DNA of 64,000 nucleotides, taken from Cohnella sp. AR92 (GTDB lineage: Bacteria; Bacillota; Bacilli; Paenibacillales; Paenibacillaceae). Position 1 is the stretch's first letter, and the number at the start of each line of letters is the position of its first letter. Shown here piece after piece: positions 35,438 to 43,672 of the stretch. The DNA lies in NCBI RefSeq assembly GCF_003990975.1, contig NZ_RZJR01000011.1:186001-250000 (forward strand), read 5' to 3'. The translations under genes and the position numbers were made by a program. A model generated the notes under the pieces. It did not search any database. It saw nothing but the letters and a program-made list of their open reading frames with translations, and was not told the origin of the DNA.

Positions 35438-36841
35438 TTAAACATTCTTGCGAGTGGTCTTCTTGCCGTCGCAGCTGAAGAGAACGGGTTTGCCCTCGAC
35501 GCTGGTCTCCAGATGGACCGGTTTGCCCCAGAGCTGAACGACGAATGGCATCGTGCGCTCGATGTACTTGAGGTCCAGCTCCGAGCCTTCGTAGCGATGG
35601 GTCAGGTACAGCTCCCCGTTGCGCTGATAATCGCCGTCGGTCACGACGAGGTAGGGGAAGCCGCCGTTCACCCTCGAATACACAAGCTGATCGCGAATGC
35701 TCTCCCACGTCTTATCGGTGATCGTCCAGTCCGGTCCCTTTTTCTCGAAAACATACAGATCCAGCTCGCCCGTCAGTTCCTTGGTCAAGTAATTGCGCAG
35801 GAAGGACGGGTCCGAATCGAGCTCCCGAACCTCGAAGATCTTCTCGCGTCCCCATCTCCTCTCGATGTCCTCGAAGATCTTGACTCCCAGATAATACGGG
35901 TTCAGCGAGCTGCGGGAAGGCTGAACGACCGCCGAGTTGAGCTTAGCGTACTCGATCGTCTCCTCGCTCGTCAGATTCAGCTCCCGGATGATCCGCTGAT
36001 GCCAGAAGGTAGCCCAGCCTTCGTTCATGATCTTCGTCTCGATCTGCGGCCAGAAGTAGAGCATCTCTTCGCGCAGCATGGACATGATGTCCCGCTGCCA
36101 ATCGGTCATATAGGGAGAATACTCCTGGATGAACCAGATGAGGTCCTTCTCCGGCTCGGGAGGGAAGCGGCGGGCTTCGGAAGGGGCGGTCTCCGCTTTC
36201 TTCTCCGAGTTCTCTTCTCCCAGGGACCACAGGTCGTCATAAGGAGTCGATTGGCCGCTCTTGTTTCGGCGTTCCTTCTCCGCGCGGCTCTGCATCTCCA
36301 TGTATCTTCTTTTGTCCAGCCCCTGAGGCCTTACGATTCCGGGATCGACATGCTCCTGAATGGCCATGACCGCATCGAGGAACTTCTCGACTTCGTCGCT
36401 GCCGTATTCGAGCTCGTATTGGCGCACCCGTTCGGCCGTGGCGGACATGCTCTCGACCATGTTGCGATTGGACGCGGAGAAACGGGCGTTATTCTTGAAG
36501 AAGTCGCAGTGGGCGAGCACGTGGGCGACGATCAGCTTATTCTGGACGAGCGAGTTGCCGTCGAGCAGGAAGGCGTAGCAGGGGTTGGAGTTGATGACGA
36601 GCTCGTAAATCTTGCTGAGGCCGAGATCGTATTGCATCTTCATTCTATTGAAGGTTTTGCCGAAGCTCCAATGGCTGTAGCGGGTCGGCATCCCGTAAGC
36701 GCCGAACGTATAGATGATATCGGACGGACAGATCTCGTACCTCATCGGATAGAAATCCAGTCCGAAGCCTTGAGCGATCTCGGTGATCTCCGCAATCGCC
36801 GATTCCAGCTCGTGTTGGTCGTCTAGATGCGACATGTACAT
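35438..36841 (-). CDS. spoVR: SpoVR family protein
   Basis: A 467-residue protein of the SpoVR/YcgB family, needed for normal spore cortex in Bacillus. Signatures: [23 protein letters not shown] near the N-terminus, the [31 protein letters not shown] block and the conserved [20 protein letters not shown] 36841 follows GAGGGGG. It is usually genetically linked to prkA and yhbH; here it is 5 kb from prkA on the other strand. Confidence 0.96.
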   Translation of the reverse strand: MYMSHLDDQHELESAIAEITEIAQGFGLDFYPMRYEICPSDIIYTFGAYGMPTRYSHWSFGKTFNRMKMQYDLGLSKIYELVINSNPCYAFLLDGNSLVQNKLIVAHVLAHCDFFKNNARFSASNRNMVESMSATAERVRQYELEYGSDEVEKFLDAVMAIQEHVDPGIVRPQGLDKRRYMEMQSRAEKERRNKSGQSTPYDDLWSLGEENSEKKAETAPSEARRFPPEPEKDLIWFIQEYSPYMTDWQRDIMSMLREEMLYFWPQIETKIMNEGWATFWHQRIIRELNLTSEETIEYAKLNSAVVQPSRSSLNPYYLGVKIFEDIERRWGREKIFEVRELDSDPSFLRNYLTKELTGELDLYVFEKKGPDWTITDKTWESIRDQLVYSRVNGGFPYLVVTDGDYQRNGELYLTHRYEGSELDLKYIERTMPFVVQLWGKPVHLETSVEGKPVLFSCDGKKTTRKNV

Positions 36842-37159
36842 GGCCGTTCCCCCTCGCAGATGGCAATAGTACTACCACGCTATGTATATGCGGGAACCGG
36901 ATAAGTCGTGACAGGTGGACGAGGGGGAACGCTTCAACTTATCCCGGCGACGAACTTGCGTTCCGGAGAGAGGTCGGGGGCATACGTCAACCGAAGTTCT
37001 TTTGGGAATGTAATTGATTTTTCGAGTTTAATTGACGAAGAAGGACGGGAATTAAGATTCTATTCGAAAAATCATATATAAACAGGCCGCATAACGAAAA
37101 ATACCAGTAATGTATGCGATTTTTCATATACAATGAGCCAATTTATCGGTTTCTAGAGA
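36842..37159. other. gene-free region between spoVR and the IS element
   Basis: The first 60 bp should hold the spoVR promoter. The second half is AT-rich with an imperfect inverted repeat around GAAAAATCATAT and GATTTTTCATAT, and no gene is seen. The left end of the IS follows directly. Confidence 0.5.
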
Positions 37160-38769
37160 ACTGGACAGTGAAAAGTTCTCGCTAAAAATGGTCGCATAGC
37201 AAAATAACCCAATCAGCGATTCTGTGGTATCCTTAAGGTTCTCAGGCCAGAAAGGAGAGCAGATCGCTAGATCGGGTTACTCTGTTAGTTTACCCGATTT
37301 CGTCGCGACCGACCATACTATGTTGAAATTTATCAATGAAATTTTATCTGCCTTTCGTGCTTGTTTCTCACGCGCCGCCGCCTTCGAGTGGTTCGTTGTC
37401 ATCGTTGTCGGTTTGATGGTCCGTGCCGATCATCTCGGCGTCACTTCCATTGTCCGGGATTTGGCGCTGAATCCGCGTCATTACGAATCGATGCTTCATT
37501 TCTTCCGTTCTTCCGCATGGTCGCTGGAATCACTGCGACTGGCCTGGCAGAGGGTCGTTCACCGTTTCGCTCCGCTTCTGCGTGTGCGCGGACGAGTGGT
37601 GTTCGTCGGCGACGGCGTGAAGCAGGCCAAGGAAGGACGGCATATGCCGGGCGTGAAGAAGCTGCACCAGGAATCCGAAAATGTCGCCAAGGGCGAATAC
37701 ATCTTCGGTCATCTGTTCGGTGCCATCGGCATACTGGCGGGCACGCGGCACAAGTGGTTCTGCCTGCCCTTGTTCCTCAACTTGCAGGACGGCGTGAAAG
37801 CCATCTTCAAGTGGACGGGTGAACCCGAGGAGCGCCAGGGCTCCCATGTTGTGCAGATGATCGAGCAAGCTTTCGTCGCCGCGCGTACCTTTGGGGAAGC
37901 GCTGCTCCTGCTGGATCGGTATTTCCTGTCCATTCCCGCGCTGCAGCGGCTGGCCGAAGGCGATGGATCGATGCACATCGTCACGAAAGCCAAAATGAAT
38001 GCCGTCGCCTACGAAAAGCCTGCACCGAAGAAGCCGGGGCGCGGACGTCCGCCGAAGAGAGGCAAGATGCTGAAACTGGCCGAGTTGTTCCAAACACGCG
38101 CAGCCGATTTTCAAACCGCCGCCGTGACGCTCTACGGCAAGGAAGAGACCGTATCTTTCCTGTCCCTGGATTTGTTATGGGGGCTGGGCCTTTACCAGGA
38201 ACTGCGCTTTGTACTCGTTCGACACGGTGATCGCCTTGCCATTCTCGTCAGTACCGATCTGTCGCTTACGGCGGCGGAGATCGTCGAATTGTATGGCTAC
38301 CGGTTCAAGATCGAATGTACGTTTCGGGAAATGAAGCAAGTGATCGGCGCGTTCGGCTATCGCTTCTGGAGTACGTCGATGCCCAAGGTGAATCGTTTCC
38401 GCCGCAAAGGCGAAAGCGATCCGCTGGAGCAAGTGACGAGCGAGTCGGATCGGCAGCGGATTCGGTTGACCCTTCAGGCGATCGAAGGCTTCGTCATGTG
38501 CAGCGTCATCGCCACGGGCATCGTACAGTTGATCGCTCTACGCTTTTCCGGTCAAACGCCTGCACTGTTCTTCCGTTATTTGCGTACGCCGTCCAAGTCC
38601 ATCGTCTCGGAGGCGACGGTAACGGCATACTTGCGCAAGTCGATTTTTCGCCTGTTTGCCCAAAATCCACAGTTATCCATAACGAAAATAATCCGTTCCA
38701 AGCAAAATTCGTCCGATTTTGACGCCAATTCAATGGCTTCTTAAGCTTTAGAACTTTTTACTGTCCAGT
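37160..38769 (+). mobile_element. complete IS4-type insertion sequence, 1610 bp
   Basis: Terminal inverted repeats: ACTGGACAGTGAAAAGTTC at 37160-37178 and, inverted, GAACTTTTTACTGTCCAGT at 38751-38769 (18 of 19 match). One transposase gene lies inside. No target-site duplication can be seen (left flank CTAGAGA, right flank AATTTTAA), so one flank may have been lost or rearranged after insertion. It abuts a 3' gene stump on the right. Confidence 0.93.
37320..38744 (+). CDS. IS4-type DDE transposase
   Basis: About 474 residues from ATG 37320; the frame is open further upstream to 37224 but that part carries no family features. Candidate DDE residues: Asp in VVFVGDGVKQAKEG, Asp in LLLLDRYFLS and Glu in FKIECTFREMKQVIGAFGYRFW, the last being the YREK-like signature of IS4 relatives. 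The frame is uninterrupted, so the enzyme is probably functional. Confidence 0.93.
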   Translation: MLKFINEILSAFRACFSRAAAFEWFVVIVVGLMVRADHLGVTSIVRDLALNPRHYESMLHFFRSSAWSLESLRLAWQRVVHRFAPLLRVRGRVVFVGDGVKQAKEGRHMPGVKKLHQESENVAKGEYIFGHLFGAIGILAGTRHKWFCLPLFLNLQDGVKAIFKWTGEPEERQGSHVVQMIEQAFVAARTFGEALLLLDRYFLSIPALQRLAEGDGSMHIVTKAKMNAVAYEKPAPKKPGRGRPPKRGKMLKLAELFQTRAADFQTAAVTLYGKEETVSFLSLDLLWGLGLYQELRFVLVRHGDRLAILVSTDLSLTAAEIVELYGYRFKIECTFREMKQVIGAFGYRFWSTSMPKVNRFRRKGESDPLEQVTSESDRQRIRLTLQAIEGFVMCSVIATGIVQLIALRFSGQTPALFFRYLRTPSKSIVSEATVTAYLRKSIFRLFAQNPQLSITKIIRSKQNSSDFDANSMAS

Positions 38770-38922
38770 AATTTTAATGATTATGATTATAGTCCCTTAG
38801 TTAGATGGATAGAAAAAGATAAAGTTATAATAGGAAGAGAAAAATTAATTATTTCAACTAAGCAAACATTTGATTTTCGAAAGGCAAAAGTTAAATTTAG
38901 AGAGATGCCACCTCAATCATAA
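38770..38922 (+). pseudogene. 3' stump of a gene truncated by the IS element
   Basis: Directly after the right IS end an open frame of 50 codons runs to TAA at 38920-38922 (NFNDYDYSPLVRWIEKD, VIIGREKLIISTKQTFDF, ending MPPQS). It has no start of its own and is strongly AT-rich. The 5' part is not found left of the IS. The composition resembles the orphan gene at 30509 and both could be remains of imported loci; the identity is unknown. Confidence 0.6.
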
Positions 38923-38982
38923 AAATACATTATTCGACAAATATGATGGTTTTCATGCAAATTTTTATTACTTTTCACCCAG

Positions 38983-39207
38983 ATGTTGCAGGGCCATTAC
39001 GCATACTACGGGATGGCGGGAAACATGAGGTGTCTGAACAAAGTCTATGCCGCCGCTGTTACCTATTGGCGTAAAGTGCTGAGCAGGCGAAGTCAGAAAA
39101 GCTATGTAACTTGGGAAGAATACCGCCACATTCGTACATTATTTCCCCTTAAGCGACCGAAACTCTTCATTCCCTACAATCGATTGAAGACCTACGCTAT
39201 GCTGTGA
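38983..39207 (+). pseudogene. C-terminal remnant of a group II intron reverse transcriptase/maturase
   Basis: Seventy-four codons matching the maturase (X) domain end of a group II intron protein: LQGHYAYYGMAGNMRCLNKVY, then YWRKVLSRRSQKSYVTWEEY and PLKRPKLFIPYNRL. All of the reverse-transcriptase part is missing, and the sequence in front (AT-rich) is unrelated. It belongs to a different intron lineage from the copy at 49.8-54 kb, whose maturase end is unlike it. Confidence 0.85.
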
Positions 39208-39219
39208 ATCCATTTCTGA

Positions 39220-39292
39220 AGAGCCCGGTGCGGGAAATCTGCACGCCGGGTTCTGTGGGGGTTCGGGCCACCAGTTGGGTGGCCCTTCTACC
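39220..39292 (+). ncRNA. domains V and VI of the group II intron remnant
   Basis: GAGCCCGGTGCGGGAAATC at 39221 and GCACGCCGGGTTC (39241-39253) form the catalytic domain V hairpin with a GAAA loop. A second hairpin at 39261-39287 (GGGCCACC pairing with GGTGGCCC) is domain VI. It follows the maturase remnant at normal spacing. Confidence 0.8.
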
Positions 39293-39295
39293 CAG

Positions 39296-39322
39296 AGGGG
39301 CTGAAAAAAATTCAGCCCTTTA
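39296..39322 (+). terminator. hairpin behind the intron remnant
   Basis: AGGGGCTGAA pairs with TTCAGCCCTT, followed by TACTCT. It could be the terminator beside which the intron originally inserted. Confidence 0.5.
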
Positions 39323-39415
39323 CTCTAGCAAAAGTCCAAAGTTAAGATATCATCAGGTTCGACACCTCATGTCATAAATAATTACATGAATATCGATTTT
39401 TTTGTCGATTCCTTC

Positions 39416-39445
39416 TTGTGCTTGATAAGACAGGCCTACTATAAT
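39416..39445 (+). promoter_or_regulatory. candidate promoter of the DUF2294 gene
   Basis: TTGTGC (39416-39421) and TATAAT (39440-39445) with an 18-bp spacer. Confidence 0.5.
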
Positions 39446-39530
39446 ATAGATAAAATTTATTAGGAATCCATAAATATTAATGGAAAATTATGTATATAAC
39501 TTACAATATAATAACTTGGAGTTGAAGCGG

Positions 39531-39878
39531 ATGAAGAGCAAAGAGATCAATGCTAAAGAGCTGGAACTGTCTAATTTTATCGCGCGCTTCTACAAGGACA
39601 ACATTGGCAAAGGGCCACGCAACGTCGAGATCAAATTCACCGACAATATCATGATTTACTTCGTAGAGGGGCTCCTTACCCCGCTTGAGAAAAGCATTCT
39701 GCAAACGAACGGAGGCAAGGAAGTCGTCACTTCGGGGCGACTTCTTATCGTAAATAACTGGAAGCCGAAGCGGTTGGAAGCATTCGAGAAGATTGTCGAG
39801 AAGAAAATCGTCGATGAATATATCTCGCTGGATATCGATAAGGATCTTGCTATCGGGCTCGTGGTTTTGCAGAAGTAA
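39531..39878 (+). CDS. DUF2294 (YbcI-like) protein
   Basis: A 115-residue protein matching the DUF2294 pattern: ELSNFIARFYKDNIGKGPRNVEIKF, then YFVEGLLTPLEKSIL and a long C-terminal helix with EKIVEKKIVDEYISLDID. ATG 39531 follows TTGGAG; the ATG at 39480 lacks a ribosome site. Relatives occur beside transporters and stress genes, but the function is unknown. It stands alone between the mobile-element debris and the salvage operon. Confidence 0.78.
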   Translation: MKSKEINAKELELSNFIARFYKDNIGKGPRNVEIKFTDNIMIYFVEGLLTPLEKSILQTNGGKEVVTSGRLLIVNNWKPKRLEAFEKIVEKKIVDEYISLDIDKDLAIGLVVLQK

Positions 39879-39940
39879 GCAGAAGTGATGGTTAACTATC
39901 GATGTTATTGTTGTGTTAATTATTTGTAAAAATATGAGTG

Positions 39941-39969
39941 TTGACAGAGAATTAAATGTAATTTATATT
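39941..39969 (+). promoter_or_regulatory. promoter of the thiamin-pyrimidine/Rut-like operon
   Basis: TTGACA (39941-39946) and TATATT (39964-39969) with a 17-bp spacer. Predicted start near 39976, giving a leader of about 205 nt before the first gene. Confidence 0.75.
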
Positions 39970-39975
39970 GACATT

Positions 39976-40113
39976 ACAACTTCATATCATCAAAGAACAA
40001 GGGTGATGAGCCCATGTTTGATATAAGATAACACGGGTGGTACTGATTGAACGATCGAGGACAAACCGTGACTAAATAGGTCCCTATTTAGACACGGTTT
40101 GTCCTTTTCTTTT
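39976..40113 (+). ncRNA. attenuator leader with very stable terminator hairpin; ligand unknown
   Basis: A terminator at 40058-40105 has arms AGGACAAACCGTG + CTAAATAG and CTATTTAG + CACGGTTTGTCCT (21 pairs, one A-A mismatch), then TTTCTTTTTC. Upstream, CACGG (40032-40036) can pair with CCGTG (40066-40070) of the terminator arm as an antiterminator, and the intervening GGGTGGTAC looks like a T-box core. A normal T-box stem I does not fit in the 56 nt available, and no TPP riboswitch motif (CTGAGA, ACCTGATCTGG) is present. The regulatory nature is clear; the class is not. Confidence 0.7.
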
Positions 40114-40181
40114 TCACTTAGCCGCTCGCGATTATCTCCGATGTGAAGTCAATCTTGGAATGGGGGTTGAAGGAGAAACAA

Positions 40182-41459
40182 ATGGAGACGACCTTGCAGG
40201 ACATTCTGAAGCAAATCGATCTTAGACAGCAGGAGATGATCGATCTACTATGCGATTTGATCTCCTTCCGAACGCCAGCTCCGCCGGCCCGTAATACGCA
40301 GGACATTCAGCAATATATCGCTCAGTACCTCGAGCGGATCGGCTTCTCGATCGATCAATGGGACGTGTATCCGAACGATCCCAACGTCGTGGGCGTTCTG
40401 AAAGGAACCCGGCCCGACCGATACAATAGCCTCATCGTGAACGGCCATGTGGATGTAGCCGAGGTGAATGAGAAGGAAGAAGTGTGGGAGAGAGGACCTT
40501 TCACTCCGATTGTTAGGGACGGCGTCGTGATCGGGCGCGGAGCGGCAGACATGAAGGGCGGAGTCGCCGGCGCGCTGTTCGCGATCAAGCTTCTCCGCGA
40601 GAGCGGGCTGGAGCTTCCGGGAGATCTGATCTTCGAGTCCGTTATCGGGGAGGAAGTCGGAGAAGCGGGTACGCTGCAGTGCTGCAACCGGGGCTATGCG
40701 GCGGACTTCGCGGTCGTCGTGGACACCTCCGATCTGCACATCCAGGGGCAAGGCGGGGTGTTCACCGGATGGATTACCGTCAAGAGCGACCAGACGTTCC
40801 ACGATGCGAACCGAAGAAGCATGATTCACGCGGGAGGCCAACTTGTCGGGGCTAGCGCCATCGAGAAGATGATGAAGATCGTGCAAGGGCTGCAGGAGCT
40901 GGAACGGCATTGGGCGGTGACGAAGAGCTATCCCGGCTGTCCTCCGGGCATGACGACCATCAATCCGGCCGTTATCGAGGGAGGAAGGCATGCCGCCTTT
41001 ATCGCGGATGAATGCAGGCTCTGGATTACCGTTCATACCTATCCGAACGAGTCCTTCGAGCAAGTATCCGCAGATATTGAACGGCACATCCGGAATGTCG
41101 CGCTGGGAGACGTCTGGCTGAAGGATCACCCTCCGAGCTTTGTCTGGGGAGGCTCCTCCATGATCGAGGATCGGGGAGAGGTATTCCCGGCGCTGGAGGT
41201 GGACCCCGATCATCCGGGAGTCGCGATTCTGGCTGCCAAGCACGAATGCGTAACGGCCGAGGCGGCTTCCGTCGATGTCTCGCCAACGGTGACGGATGGA
41301 GGGTGGCTCGGTAATGCGGGCATTCCGACCGTGATCTACGGTCCCGGGGATCTGCGTCATGCCCATGCGGTGAACGAGCAAGTGTCGATCGGCCAATTAG
41401 TCGAATATTCGAAGGTTATGGTTTCCTTCATCTACGAATGGTTGAACACGCGGAAATAG
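40182..41459 (+). CDS. ylmB: YlmB-like N-formyl-aminopyrimidine deformylase (M20 family)
   Basis: A 425-residue M20 metallohydrolase like B. subtilis YlmB, which deformylates N-formyl-4-amino-5-aminomethyl-2-methylpyrimidine from degraded thiamin. Signatures: metal ligands in VNGHVDVAEV and RGAADMKGGVAGAL, then EEVGEAGT and the C-terminal GPGDLRHAHAVNE. ArgE and DapE are close relatives, but the operon with tenA and thiZXY favours YlmB. ATG 40182 follows AAGGAG. It is the first gene of the operon. Confidence 0.87.
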   Translation: METTLQDILKQIDLRQQEMIDLLCDLISFRTPAPPARNTQDIQQYIAQYLERIGFSIDQWDVYPNDPNVVGVLKGTRPDRYNSLIVNGHVDVAEVNEKEEVWERGPFTPIVRDGVVIGRGAADMKGGVAGALFAIKLLRESGLELPGDLIFESVIGEEVGEAGTLQCCNRGYAADFAVVVDTSDLHIQGQGGVFTGWITVKSDQTFHDANRRSMIHAGGQLVGASAIEKMMKIVQGLQELERHWAVTKSYPGCPPGMTTINPAVIEGGRHAAFIADECRLWITVHTYPNESFEQVSADIERHIRNVALGDVWLKDHPPSFVWGGSSMIEDRGEVFPALEVDPDHPGVAILAAKHECVTAEAASVDVSPTVTDGGWLGNAGIPTVIYGPGDLRHAHAVNEQVSIGQLVEYSKVMVSFIYEWLNTRK

Positions 41460-41478
41460 AAACGGATAGCGGGGAGAG

Positions 41479-42615
41479 ATGGATATGGCAGGATCGGCTC
41501 GAACTCTGGAATTGGGAGTGTTTATCCCGGTGGGCAACGGTGGATGGATTACGTCCACGAACTCGCCGCAGCTCCCGGCAACCTACGAATACAACAAGCA
41601 AGTAACGTTGCTTGCGGAGAAGCTGGGTCTCGACTTCGCGCTCAGCATGGCGAAGTGGCGAGGCTACGGCGGAGAGACGAACCATTGGGATGTGACGCTG
41701 GAATCGATAACGACCATGGCCGGTCTTGCCGAAGCGACGCAACGCATCAAAATTTGGGGAACCGTCCACATGATGATTTTCCCGCCGGCGATCGTAGCCA
41801 AGATGTCCGCAACGCTGGATCAAATATCGGGCGGCCGGTTCGGATTGAATCTCGTCTCCGGCTCGAACCCGTACGATTTGAGCCAGATGGGGCTCTGGAA
41901 GGACCTCAACCATGGACAGAGATACGATCTCGGGGAGGAGTGGATCAAGGTCGTTCGCCGGCTATGGACGGAAGATCGGGTGGATCACAAAGGGACTTAC
42001 TTCGAGCTGAACGATTGCATGTCGTATCCCAAGCCGAGCCGACACCCGACGATCATCTGCGCAGGCCAATCGGATCGCGGCTTCCGCTTCACGGTTGAGA
42101 ATTGCGATGTCGCGTTCTTCTGGGGCAGCGACGATCCCGCCAGCATCAAGCGGGCTCTAAGGGCTAAGGAAATCGCGAGGGAGATGAACAAGCCGGACTT
42201 CAAGACGAATGCGCTCGTAACGCTCATTCCCGGGCGAACCGACGAAGAAGCCCAGGCGCGGCTGGATCACTATAACGCCGGAGTCGACAAGATCGCCTTG
42301 GCTACTCAAGCGGTGGAGTACTCCACGGACGTAAGCGTCACCATCAACCAGGCCGCGCAGAATTTCCTTAAGCAGAACGAGACGTTCAGCGCCGTGCTGC
42401 CGGGAACGATGGCGGGATCGCCGGAGACGTTGGCGAAGCGGCTGGCTTACCTGGTGAACGAAGGCGATATCGATTCCGTTACGCTGATCGTGCCGGACTT
42501 TATCGGCGACCTGGAGACGGTCGGTCGCGAAGTTACGCCTCTGCTTCGGAAGTACGGCATCGAGACGTTCGCCGCCTCGAAGGCCGCTTCGGTCGAGGAA
42601 GAGGCTGCGAGATGA
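41479..42615 (+). CDS. RutA-like flavin-dependent pyrimidine monooxygenase (LLM family)
   Basis: A 378-residue luciferase-like monooxygenase strikingly similar to RutA: GVFIPVGNGGWITSTNSPQ, LDFALSMAKWRGYGG, FPPAIVAKMSATLDQISGGR, FGLNLVSG, a conserved NDC, then IICAGQSDRGF. RutA opens uracil with FMNH2 and O2. In this operon the substrate may be the thiamin pyrimidine or a relative; that is inference. Reduced flavin would come from the FMN reductase two genes downstream. Its stop overlaps the next start (ATGA). Confidence 0.88.
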   Translation: MDMAGSARTLELGVFIPVGNGGWITSTNSPQLPATYEYNKQVTLLAEKLGLDFALSMAKWRGYGGETNHWDVTLESITTMAGLAEATQRIKIWGTVHMMIFPPAIVAKMSATLDQISGGRFGLNLVSGSNPYDLSQMGLWKDLNHGQRYDLGEEWIKVVRRLWTEDRVDHKGTYFELNDCMSYPKPSRHPTIICAGQSDRGFRFTVENCDVAFFWGSDDPASIKRALRAKEIAREMNKPDFKTNALVTLIPGRTDEEAQARLDHYNAGVDKIALATQAVEYSTDVSVTINQAAQNFLKQNETFSAVLPGTMAGSPETLAKRLAYLVNEGDIDSVTLIVPDFIGDLETVGREVTPLLRKYGIETFAASKAASVEEEAAR

Positions 42616-43022
42616 GGAACGATCATATTGTCACCTTCCCGCCGGAGTGGGAATGGGAGAGGAGCATGCCTCCCGCTTCAATTGTCCGCACGGGCAACAC
42701 TCTTTATCTCTCCGGTCAGATCGCGTTGGGGCCGGACGGAACGATCGTCGGCGGGGACGATCTTAAGGCTCAATCCTTCCAGTGCTTCAGCAATATCCAG
42801 GCGGTTCTGGCGAGGGCCGGCGCGTCCATGAGGGATATCGTCAAGCTGGTCACCTATTACGCCTGCGATATGACGCCTGAAGCGGTGAAGGCTTATTGGG
42901 AAGTTCGAGGACAGTTCTTCGGCGACTACAGTCCGGCAAGCACGGGAGTGAGGGTGCATTCGCTTATCTATCCCGATTGCCTGATCGAGGTCGAAGCGAT
43001 AGCCGTACTTCCATCCGAGTAA
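42612..43022 (+). CDS. RidA/RutC-family protein lacking the catalytic arginine
   Basis: A 136-residue YjgF/RidA-fold protein: LYLSGQIALGPDGTIVGGDDL, FSNIQAVLARAGASMRDIVKLV and the closing CLIEVEAIAVL. Imine-deaminating RidA proteins have Arg in PARSCV near position 105; here the stretch reads PASTGV, so that arginine is missing. It may instead bind or process an intermediate from the RutA-like enzyme, as RutC does. Translation is coupled to the preceding gene. Confidence 0.88.
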   Translation: MRNDHIVTFPPEWEWERSMPPASIVRTGNTLYLSGQIALGPDGTIVGGDDLKAQSFQCFSNIQAVLARAGASMRDIVKLVTYYACDMTPEAVKAYWEVRGQFFGDYSPASTGVRVHSLIYPDCLIEVEAIAVLPSE

Positions 43023-43052
43023 TAACTTCAACAGGTAGAAGGGGGGATTTCC

Positions 43053-43604
43053 ATGCCCAAGATCGCGATCGTATCCGGATGTTCTGCCAAAAGCTCAAGG
43101 CTGACGGGGCTCACGGATTATTGCTTGAACTACTTGCAGAGTCGTGGGATCGAGACCGAGGTTTTGTATCCGATCGATCTGCCGGCCGAGAGGTTGCTTC
43201 GCGCCGACTTCGCGGATCCTTCGATTAAGGAAGCCGTTGCCCTGGTTGAACGGGCTGACGCGGTCATTCTCGCCAGCCCGGTGTATAAAGCGGCTTACTC
43301 GGGGGTGCTTAAGCTGTTCATCGATATGCTTCCTCAGAAGGGCTTGCAGAACAAGAAGGTATTTCCTCTCTTCATTGGAGGCACCATCGCCCATCTGCTG
43401 TCGATCGACTATGCGCTCAAGCCGGTAATATCCGCGTTGGGGGGCACACATATTCTCCAAGGCGTATACGCGGTGGATCAATGGGTGAATCGGCTTGAGG
43501 CTGGCGGCTTCGAGCTGAAGGAGGAAGTTGTGCCTCGTCTGCGGGAAGCGCTGCAGAGCCTGCTTCAGGAGCTGGGCGAATCTCCGAGCCTGCAGCCCCA
43601 ATAG
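43053..43604 (+). CDS. NAD(P)H-dependent FMN reductase (SsuE-like)
   Basis: A 183-residue flavodoxin-fold reductase: IVSGCSAKSSRLTGL, ADAVILASPVYKAAYSGVLKLFIDML and LFIGGTIAHLLSIDY, typical of SsuE/MsuE reductases that feed FMNH2 to two-component monooxygenases. Function here is likely to supply the RutA-like enzyme, replacing RutF. ATG 43053 follows AAGGGGGG. Confidence 0.9.
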   Translation: MPKIAIVSGCSAKSSRLTGLTDYCLNYLQSRGIETEVLYPIDLPAERLLRADFADPSIKEAVALVERADAVILASPVYKAAYSGVLKLFIDMLPQKGLQNKKVFPLFIGGTIAHLLSIDYALKPVISALGGTHILQGVYAVDQWVNRLEAGGFELKEEVVPRLREALQSLLQELGESPSLQPQ

Positions 43605-43672
43605 GGAACGAAGAACGAGAATCACCTGAAGGCTTCGATGGATTGTCACGATTAAATACGAGGTGAGCTTAT

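Noticed and set aside
37224..37319. Upstream start for the IS transposase
   Set aside because: Family similarity begins at the ATG at 37320; the extra codons are low in information.
37000..39500. Prophage or integrative element
   Set aside because: No integrase, phage structural or replication gene and no tRNA attachment site were seen; the content is explained by an IS element and an intron remnant.
40020..40070. Complete T-box at the same leader
   Set aside because: Only the GGGTGGTAC core is present; the distance from the predicted promoter leaves no room for a specifier stem, and no amino-acid gene follows.
39976..40125. TPP riboswitch before the thiamin-related operon
   Set aside because: The conserved CTGAGA and ACCTGATCTGG elements are absent, so it is listed only as an unclassified attenuator.
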